In this document: one piece after another, positions 6,534 to 11,391 of the stretch
Layout of the letters: every line of letters starts with the position of its first letter
Position numbering within the stretch: the stretch's first letter is position 1
Assembly (NCBI GenBank): GCA_030430725.1
Contig: JAUIKP010000056.1
Span: forward strand, 1-11,391
From: Nitrospiria bacterium
Lineage (GTDB): Bacteria > Nitrospirota > Nitrospiria > Nitrospirales > UBA8639
Length of the DNA: 11,391 nt
Reading direction: 5' to 3'
Notes under the pieces: model-generated
The model's input: only the letters and a program-made list of their open reading frames with translations
Databases searched by the model: none
What the model was told of the DNA's origin: nothing
Translations under genes and position numbers: made by a program

Positions 6534-6820
6534 ATGAGGCACAAAAGCAAAGACACATCATTGACTACTCGATATCGGAGCCCATCTCTTCGCCTTTCCT
6601 GGTGCGATGATTGGCAGGTGGGCTGGTATTTTGTCATTATTTGTATGCAAGATCCTCAATGTCGTTGGGAGACGTAGTTGAGGGATCGATGGTGTTAACG
6701 CCTGCAGGTCAGATCGTGGAAGAGGAATGGCAGAGAACAGTTTTGGTGAGACATAATATTAGTCTAGACGAGTTTGTGGTAATGCCGAATGTTTTCTTGG
6801 GTGGTCTTGGATTCTCATGA
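6534..6820 (+). pseudogene. Frameshifted and truncated REP-associated (RAYT / Y1, IS200-like) transposase
   Basis: Remnant of a single-strand HUH transposase of the RAYT group. From ATG 6534 the first frame reads MRHKSKDT... and then SLRLSWCDDWQVGWYFVIIC and MQDPQCRW before a TAG at 6675; this matches the family start in which an SIRLPGYDYS-type motif leads to GWYFVTIC and a C-R-F/L-G-D turn. The second frame resumes at 6665 with LGDVVEGSMVLTPAGQIVEEEW and ISLDEFVVMPN, as in intact relatives. Loss of one T in the CGTTGGGAG context near 6664-6667 would explain the break (an original CGTTTGGGAG would give CRLGDVVEG). Directly after MPN the HUH motif (normally His-x-His in MPNHxHG) is missing and the frame stops at 6818-6820, so the catalytic Tyr part is gone as well. 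About 95 codons remain of an expected 150 or more. It sits next to three REP-like palindromes. Confidence 0.8.
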
Positions 6821-6872
6821 GAGATGTGCCAAGATTGCGGTAAATTTCCACATGATGACATAGGTTTAACCG

Positions 6873-8186
6873 ATGGCTTTCATCCGTTTTCTAATCTGCT
6901 TTCTTTTTCTCCTAGTGTTTCCGACTGCACCGGTATGGTCTGATATGGATATCGACAGGCTGAAAAAGGGTGTGGTTAAAATTACGGCTCAATTCGGCAA
7001 CAGGCAAAAGGTTGGAACCGGCTTTGTGGCCGGACAGGGGAAAAAACATGTGTTTATAGTGACCGCCTCACATGTGATAGAGGGAGAAACTGAAGTTCCT
7101 CAGTCGATCACCGTCACGTTTTTTTCTCATCAGGAAGAACCGCTGGTCGCTGAGGTGATTAATAAAGAAGGTGGGGATCCCAGAGGGTTGGCCCTGTTGA
7201 AAGTGGGTGGAGATTTCCCCGATGATGTCCAGATTTTAGAGTGGGATACCCAGAGTCAATTGCATGGGGGGGAAGACGTACGGGTGATCGGGTTTCCACA
7301 GGTCGGAGGCAATCCATGGGCGGTGACCCGGGGGACCCTATCTGGATTTGACGGTCCCATTCTCAAATTTTCTGGTGCAGTTGAAGAAGGGAACTCTGGA
7401 GGACCATTGCTCTACCGGGGGAAAGTCATTGGTGTCATAGTGGAAATCATTCGGCAGTTTGGTAATGCCAAGCCTTCTCAGATTGCTCAATTTACGGTGG
7501 ACAATTGGCCGGGGTTTAGCCGTCAAGTCAGGATTGAACCCAACAATATTTCACCTGGGAGGGAACTGGATGCCGGTGATTCTGTTGGAAAGAGGTTGGC
7601 CGCGTTGGTCGTCACCACTGTTCCCAAGGATGCGGAGGTATTTGTGGACGATGAACTGGTCGGAAACACCTCACAGGGGTCAGTCGTCGTGAATCAATTA
7701 CCTCCGGATGAATACGAGGTGGAGATCAAAAAGAAAGGCTATCGCCCTTGGTGGAAGAGTGTGGAGCTTCTTCCCGGCGAACGTCGGGAGTTGAACGTGA
7801 CCCTCCGGGAAGGCGCTGTGGTTGATGTGACGGGCGTCTGGAAAAATCCCAATGAACCCACTGTGTCCTATGTCCTGCAACAAATGGGAGATCGGGTGGT
7901 CATGAGAGAAGTGACCACCAATGTATTGGGAACCATGGTGACTGCGGAGGGAGAAGGACAATTGCAAGGCAACCAATTATCCATTTTCTACCGGACCGTG
8001 GTGGGAACGATGGGCCAGTCTGCAACCACGATGTCGGATGATGGGAGAACCTTAACCGGGACCTTCCAGGATTTTTCCAATATGATTCCCATGGCTATCT
8101 CGTTGGTTCGAACCGCAGATTCTCCTGCCTCATTTGGTTTACCTGGCAATGATGCATGGAACGCCATTCAGGGTTTTGGGCAGTAA
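6873..8186 (+). CDS. Exported trypsin-like (S1C/trypsin_2) protein with PEGA domain; catalytic Asp apparently missing
   Basis: A 437-aa exported protein. Signal peptide MAFIRFLICFLFLLVF..., cleavage near VWS-D24. The ribosome binding site is weak (AGG at 6862-6864). Residues about 29-200 are a chymotrypsin-fold peptidase like HtrA/trypsin_2: His67 (VTASHVIEG) and Ser175 (EEGNSGGPLL) are clear. Where relatives have DLALL, this protein has GDPRGLALLKV (101-111), placing Gly105 at the usual catalytic Asp; Asp102 is three residues early. Residues about 243-312 are a PEGA domain (VTTVPKDAEVFVDDELVG ... LPPDEYEVEIKKKGYRP), a cell-surface or envelope binding module. Residues about 317-412 are a lipocalin-like beta domain (GVWKNPN, Q-MGDRVVM, GQLQGNQLSIFY, DDGRTLTGTF). 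No PDZ domain is seen. It may be a low-activity peptidase, a protease using another acid, or a binding protein. Confidence 0.9.
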   Translation: MAFIRFLICFLFLLVFPTAPVWSDMDIDRLKKGVVKITAQFGNRQKVGTGFVAGQGKKHVFIVTASHVIEGETEVPQSITVTFFSHQEEPLVAEVINKEGGDPRGLALLKVGGDFPDDVQILEWDTQSQLHGGEDVRVIGFPQVGGNPWAVTRGTLSGFDGPILKFSGAVEEGNSGGPLLYRGKVIGVIVEIIRQFGNAKPSQIAQFTVDNWPGFSRQVRIEPNNISPGRELDAGDSVGKRLAALVVTTVPKDAEVFVDDELVGNTSQGSVVVNQLPPDEYEVEIKKKGYRPWWKSVELLPGERRELNVTLREGAVVDVTGVWKNPNEPTVSYVLQQMGDRVVMREVTTNVLGTMVTAEGEGQLQGNQLSIFYRTVVGTMGQSATTMSDDGRTLTGTFQDFSNMIPMAISLVRTADSPASFGLPGNDAWNAIQGFGQ

Positions 8187-8328
8187 GGACTATTCGCTTC
8201 CCTGCATTTCTTCTCCGATATCACGCAAACATGGATATGAGTTCGGGGCCCGACTGTTCATCCAACAGAGGGTGATCCGTTCTACCTGAAAGAAGACTTT
8301 CTCCACGATTACTTGAGAGAGGTTTCAG

Positions 8329-9315
8329 ATGAAATCGTTGGTCATCGGTGGAACCGGGCAACTTGGAGCGAATTTAGTTCGGGCGTTACTTGGGCGTGGA
8401 GACCAGGTTCGTGTGTTGTATCGATCCACCAGCAATCTCTTCACGATTGATGGGTTGAATATTGAGCGTGTCGTGGGAGATCTGAATGATGGAGAGTCCT
8501 TGCGCCTGGGCTGTGAGGGCATGGATGTGGTCTATCACACGGCGGGATATTATCCGTCTGCGACGATTCCGGTTGAGGTAGCCAAAGGGCAGGCTCTGAA
8601 AGAAACGGCACTCGTGTTAGAGGCTGTCCGTGCGGCCGGAGTGGACCGGCTCGTTTACGCCAGTACGCTCACGACTGTGGGATTTCCCAAAACGGTCGGC
8701 TATCCGGCCAATGAAACCTGTCGATTTTCAACACGATATACGAACAACCCGTATCTCATGGCGAAGGCCGCCATGGAGGAGAAGATCCTGCAATCAGTTC
8801 ACCAGGGCATTCCCGCGGTGGTGGTGATTCCGACGGAGTTTTTCGGCCCCTACGATCAGCACCCGACAAGCGGTACCCATATTCTCATGGTCGCGAAAGA
8901 GCGGATGCCGGTGTATGTCCCCGGCCGGGTGAATGTTATTGATGTGCGGGATGTAGCCGTGGCCATGATCCGGGCGGCAGAGCGCGGTCGTGTAGGGGAA
9001 CGCTATCTCGTGGGCAACTGGAATACGACACAAAAGGACTTGAATGAACTCATCGCACAGGTGGTGGGAGTGCGGTCTCCTTTCCTTCCGGTTCCATGGG
9101 CTCTTGCCCGGTGGGGGGCAAAAGTTGGGGAGCGGGTTTCCCGTGCACTTTTTCGCCGTCCTCCGTTCTTGCCCGCATTTGTGGTGGAAATGATGGCGCA
9201 TATGCAACATTACGATTGCTCAAAAGCTCTGCGAGAGTTGGATTACCCGCGGAGTGCTCCCCAAGAGGCAATTGAGGATGCGGTGACCTGGTTTCGGAAA
9301 AATGGGTACCTCTAG
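8329..9315 (+). CDS. NAD-dependent epimerase/dehydratase, extended SDR, HpnA-like
   Basis: A 328-aa cytoplasmic oxidoreductase of the extended short-chain dehydrogenase family, full length. The ATG at 8329 follows GAGAGAGG at about 7 bases. The NAD(P)-binding Rossmann motif is GGTGQLG (7-13, GxxGxxG); GDLND (50-54) contacts the cofactor; the active site has Ser112 (YAST) and Tyr142/Lys146 (YLMAK). The C-terminal part (MPVYVPGRVNVIDVRDVA, RVGERYLVG, and the ending DAVTWFRKNGYL) is close in pattern to the hopanoid-associated sugar epimerase HpnA. No other hopanoid gene lies in the window, so the assignment to that pathway is only a resemblance; related enzymes act on sugar nucleotides, flavonoids or sterols. 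The gap of 142 bases to the upstream protease suggests its own promoter. Confidence 0.93.
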   Translation: MKSLVIGGTGQLGANLVRALLGRGDQVRVLYRSTSNLFTIDGLNIERVVGDLNDGESLRLGCEGMDVVYHTAGYYPSATIPVEVAKGQALKETALVLEAVRAAGVDRLVYASTLTTVGFPKTVGYPANETCRFSTRYTNNPYLMAKAAMEEKILQSVHQGIPAVVVIPTEFFGPYDQHPTSGTHILMVAKERMPVYVPGRVNVIDVRDVAVAMIRAAERGRVGERYLVGNWNTTQKDLNELIAQVVGVRSPFLPVPWALARWGAKVGERVSRALFRRPPFLPAFVVEMMAHMQHYDCSKALRELDYPRSAPQEAIEDAVTWFRKNGYL

Positions 9316-9331
9316 GGCAAACATGTTGATA

Positions 9332-9352
9332 CCATTCCTCGATCTGGAATGG
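9332..9352 (+). terminator. Possible transcription-end hairpin after the epimerase gene
   Basis: CCATTCC (9332-9338) and GGAATGG (9346-9352) form a perfect 7-bp stem with a 7-base loop, 16 bases after the epimerase stop. No T-run follows, so intrinsic termination is doubtful; mRNA 3'-end protection is equally likely. Confidence 0.35.
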
Positions 9353-9567
9353 GCCAATTGTGATTGCCGTGGCCTTCAACCCGCTTGTTATTCTGAACCA
9401 ATGGCAGAGGGTCTATGCCCGGTCTAGGGATTCATGGCTGAACCCGATCCTTCTTTTTATTCTGGATGGGGGGATCCTGCCGGAAGAGTCTTGAAAAATT
9501 GATAAGGCAGCCGCCCGTAGGAATTGTGCTCTTTAGTATCTGGAGTCAAAACAACGTGCGGTTTCTT

Positions 9568-9822
9568 TCAAGCCGTACCACCTGATTCTTCTTCAGCCTT
9601 GTTTAAGACTTGCGAAAAGCGGCCTCCTACGAGTGTGGTGACCTTTCCCATCACTTCGGTCAACTCTTTCCACTCTTCGGGTTTTAGTTCCTCTTTGAGA
9701 TTCGGATGGAGTCCCCATTTGGCACTGACTTGTTTGCCATCCCGTTGAATTACGACAAATAGAATTTCTGTTTCCTGGGAATCGGTTGCTGCTGGTGTCG
9801 TTCCTGAACTGCTTTGTGCCAT
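9568..9822 (-). CDS. Small uncharacterised protein (84 aa)
   Basis: I do not recognise a family. The start at 9822 is chosen because the minus strand carries AGGGAGAG shortly upstream; an in-frame ATG at 9888 would add 22 residues without a ribosome binding site. The product begins MAQSSSGTTPAATDS, a Ser/Thr/Ala-rich and probably disordered tail. A compact segment follows (about 20-75): strand-like ILFVVIQRDGKQVSAKWGL, then an acidic-basic helix ELKPEEWKELTEVMGKV, then GGRFSQVLNKAEEES. There is no signal peptide, membrane span or Cys, so it should be cytoplasmic. It is the only gene on this strand in the stretch and is transcribed divergently from the DUF502 gene, with 246 bases between the two starts. 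Function unknown. Confidence 0.75.
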   Translation of the reverse strand: MAQSSSGTTPAATDSQETEILFVVIQRDGKQVSAKWGLHPNLKEELKPEEWKELTEVMGKVTTLVGGRFSQVLNKAEEESGGTA

Positions 9823-9951
9823 GCCTGCTCTCCCTGTTAAGAATATATTGAGGGGATTGTACTGCATTGCCGTGTCCCCTGTAACCACCTCAGTCCCACA
9901 TGTCGGCCATCATCTGGCGCTTGTGTGAGTTGAGGAGGTGGGGTACATTCT

Positions 9952-9980
9952 TTTACTGGCAGACGATCTGGCAATGTAAG
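9952..9980 (+). promoter_or_regulatory. Weak candidate sigma70 promoter for the DUF502 gene
   Basis: TTTACT (9952-9957) and TGTAAG (9975-9980) are each 4 of 6 matches to the -35 and -10 consensus, with 17 bases between. They lie about 90 bases upstream of the start at 10069 in the divergent intergenic region. The hexamer CTGGCA occurs twice within it (9956-9961 and 9968-9973). It is only a candidate. Confidence 0.25.
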
Positions 9981-10068
9981 TTTTTTGTAAGAAAATGCGA
10001 AGTTTCGAAATGTCTCGATCTGGTTGCTGAGCATGCGGGTATTCACTTTTTTATGGGAGTAGTCTGAT

Positions 10069-10668
10069 ATGGAATTACAACGACCCAAATTTTGGGACAA
10101 TATCAATGTGAATGATCTGGCCAGGAATTTTTTTGAAGGTCTCTTAATCCTGGTGCCGGTAGTGACGACGTTGTATGTGGCTTGGTTGGTGCTTCAAACC
10201 ATTGATGGCTGGCTGAATATTCCCATCCCGGGTGTGGGATTTCTGGTCACGGTTGGGCTAATTACTTTGACCGGCCGGTATGCGTCCACCGTGTTTGTGC
10301 AAAAAATGTTGGATGTGTTGGAACGGGTGTTGGTCAAAGCGCCCTTCGTCAAAATTCTATACACCTCGCTCAAGGACCTGATCGCGGCGTTTATGGGGGA
10401 AAAGCGTCGCTTCGATCAACCGGTATTAGTGACGCTGAATCCCAATGGATATGGAAAAGCCGTGGGATTTTTGACACGAAGCGATTTACATTCTTTTGGC
10501 CTAATGGACCATGTGGCGGTCTATTTTCCCCAAGCGTATAACTTTGCAGGCCATTTGCTGATATTTCCCAAAGAGCAAATCCGTCCGTTGGAAGTGGAAA
10601 GCGCAGATGTGATGGCGTTTATTGTGTCAGGAGGCGTTTCAGGGGGGCAAAATGGAGAAGGCGTGTAG
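10069..10668 (+). CDS. DUF502 family inner-membrane protein
   Basis: A 199-aa integral membrane protein of the DUF502 family, about the family's usual length. The ATG at 10069 follows GGGAG (10055-10059) at 9 bases. After an amphipathic start there are two membrane segments: about 24-44 (GLLILVPVVTTLYVAWLVL) and about 54-74 (IPGVGFLVTVGLITLTGRYAS). The family's conserved core follows: APFVKILYTSLKDLIAAFMG (98-117), FDQPVLVTLNPNG, VGFLT, then VAVYFPQAYNFAGHLLIFP and the ending AFIVSGGVSGG. The biochemical role of DUF502 is not established; homologues are widespread in proteobacteria, cyanobacteria and plants. The last codons overlap an 8-base tandem duplication (GGCGTGTA twice, 10660-10675) that includes the TAG stop. 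Confidence 0.93.
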   Translation: MELQRPKFWDNINVNDLARNFFEGLLILVPVVTTLYVAWLVLQTIDGWLNIPIPGVGFLVTVGLITLTGRYASTVFVQKMLDVLERVLVKAPFVKILYTSLKDLIAAFMGEKRRFDQPVLVTLNPNGYGKAVGFLTRSDLHSFGLMDHVAVYFPQAYNFAGHLLIFPKEQIRPLEVESADVMAFIVSGGVSGGQNGEGV

Positions 10669-10998
10669 GCGTGTAGGAAATTATCTTAAAAGGTGAATGA
10701 GGATGTGGTAATTTTATGGACGGAATGAGATTCACCAGTCAACCTTCCTGAGTGAGGTGTTTTTCGATTTCACAGTACGTTCAACCTCTCTATGGCTTGT
10801 ACTGAAGATTCTTCGAAATCACCTTCTGCAACAGTGAGACCCGTGAGACTATTCATGACACCCAATTTCCTGAGTGTAAGGTGAAAATCCTGGATAGCAG
10901 GGCAATGATGAATGAGGGAATGGAGGCCCACTTATGGTCTCATCCATATCCGACATCCATCAGCAGGTCTATGCACCCCATCCGTCCTGCGAACGATC
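10669..10998. other. Intergenic region between convergent genes
   Basis: I see no gene in these 330 bases between the DUF502 gene (+) and the PepSY-like gene (-), which converge here. A short direct repeat GTGAGAC occurs at 10834-10840 and 10843-10849. No hairpin with a T-run was found for either gene. CCTGC / GCAGG at 10986-11006 forms a 5-bp stem with an 11-base loop over the end of the minus-strand gene. Confidence 0.5.
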
Positions 10999-11220
10999 TC
11001 AGCAGGATTCTTCCAGGAATTTCCACGTAAAGATGGTTCTGGTTTTGGGTGTGACCTTCAATTCTACCCATGTGCCGTCCGGATCGCGGGCCTCAACCAC
11101 ATACCAATGGTCTTCATACAGAATGCTAAATACTTGAAAATGCTGTTCTTGAAGCCAGGTAAATATTTGTCCGGGCGTATACCAGGCACGGGTTCTGCCG
11201 GGCATGTAAAAATTGTTCAT
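10999..11220 (-). CDS. Small PepSY-like protein (73 aa)
   Basis: The start at 11220 is decided by AAGGAGG ending 4 bases before the ATG on the minus strand, the best Shine-Dalgarno sequence in the window; the frame extends to an ATG at 11280 without such a site. The 73-aa product (MNNFYMPGRTRAWYTPGQ...) has a helix-like first part (IFTWLQEQHFQVFSI) followed by strands WYVVEARDPDGTWVELKVTP. This order, with the DPDG turn and the V-E-L-K-V strand, resembles a single PepSY/YpeB-type domain. There is no signal peptide or membrane span, so the protein is probably cytoplasmic unless exported by another route. The PepSY assignment is tentative; PepSY domains are known from protease propeptides and regulators. 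It has no operon partner in view. Confidence 0.65.
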   Translation of the reverse strand: MNNFYMPGRTRAWYTPGQIFTWLQEQHFQVFSILYEDHWYVVEARDPDGTWVELKVTPKTRTIFTWKFLEESC

Positions 11221-11319
11221 ATGTCCTCCTTGGGTGGGCCCATCGAGAAAGATCTTTTGATGGTGCATACTGCCATACATCCCTGATGTTCATTCGCAAC
11301 GTCTCAATAATTGGATACG

Positions 11320-11344
11320 ATCTGCTCGTTTAATCTGCTCATTT
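11320..11344. repeat. Short imperfect direct repeat, period 13
   Basis: ATCTGCTCGTTT (11320-11331) and ATCTGCTCATTT (11333-11344) match at 11 of 12 positions. They lie about 100 bases upstream of the minus-strand PepSY-like gene, where an operator could sit, but the length allows chance. Confidence 0.3.
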
Positions 11345-11353
11345 TGCATGGCA

Positions 11354-11391
11354 TGTTGGAACCTGTTTACAAAACTCCAGCAGGTTCAACA
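11354..11391. repeat. Inverted repeat cut by the window end
   Basis: TGTTG-G-AACCTG (11354-11365, one bulged G) pairs with CAGGTTCAACA (11381-11391) over 11 positions, with a 15-base loop. The right arm ends exactly at the last base of the window, so its true extent is unknown. It may be a transcription-end structure of a gene beyond the window or the edge of a dispersed repeat. Confidence 0.4.

Noticed and set aside
9837..10106. 89-codon minus-strand frame overlapping the start of the DUF502 gene
   Set aside because: It overlaps the coding start of a clear gene, has no ribosome binding site and no recognisable domain.
1..11391. CRISPR array, tRNA or rRNA genes
   Set aside because: No regularly spaced direct repeats of CRISPR size and no tRNA or rRNA-like sequence were recognised on reading both strands.

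Overview
The window looks like a piece of a Nitrospirota chromosome, most likely Nitrospira or a close relative. This is inferred from gene content, moderate GC and a dispersed repeat (2795-3009) of a type I recall from Nitrospira genomes; there is no rRNA or marker gene to prove it. All confident coding is on the + strand except two small minus-strand genes near the right end. No tRNA, rRNA or CRISPR array was seen.

Left part (1-4040): an exported subtilisin-family (S8) protease with an I9-type propeptide, a Cys-rich catalytic domain and a beta-rich C-terminal domain; then a small exported protein with three DPEQ motifs; then a MITE-like insertion with terminal inverted repeats and a target duplication, beside a strong hairpin; then a small exported protein that consists only of an I9-type domain resembling the propeptide of the nearby protease. 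The three proteins may form a secreted protease / inhibitor / accessory group, although they are not one tight operon.

Middle part (4041-6872): a two-gene operon encoding an exported beta-rich protein and a TIR-domain protein. The TIR protein has its TIR domain in the cytoplasm, one membrane span and about 330 residues predicted outside the membrane. I do not recognise this pair as a described system; it could link an envelope signal to a TIR NADase or scaffold. Downstream lie three 25-nt REP-like palindromes (GTAG + 9-bp arms + GGT loop, in alternating orientation) and the frameshifted, truncated remnant of a REP-associated (RAYT-type) transposase.

Right part (6873-11391): an exported trypsin-like protein with a PEGA domain and a beta-rich C-terminus, in which the usual catalytic Asp position appears to be Gly; an HpnA-like extended SDR (NAD-dependent epimerase/dehydratase); an uncharacterised 84-aa protein on the minus strand; a DUF502 inner-membrane protein; and a 73-aa PepSY-like protein on the minus strand with a near-perfect Shine-Dalgarno sequence. 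The recurring themes are envelope and secreted proteolysis and small mobile repeats between genes.
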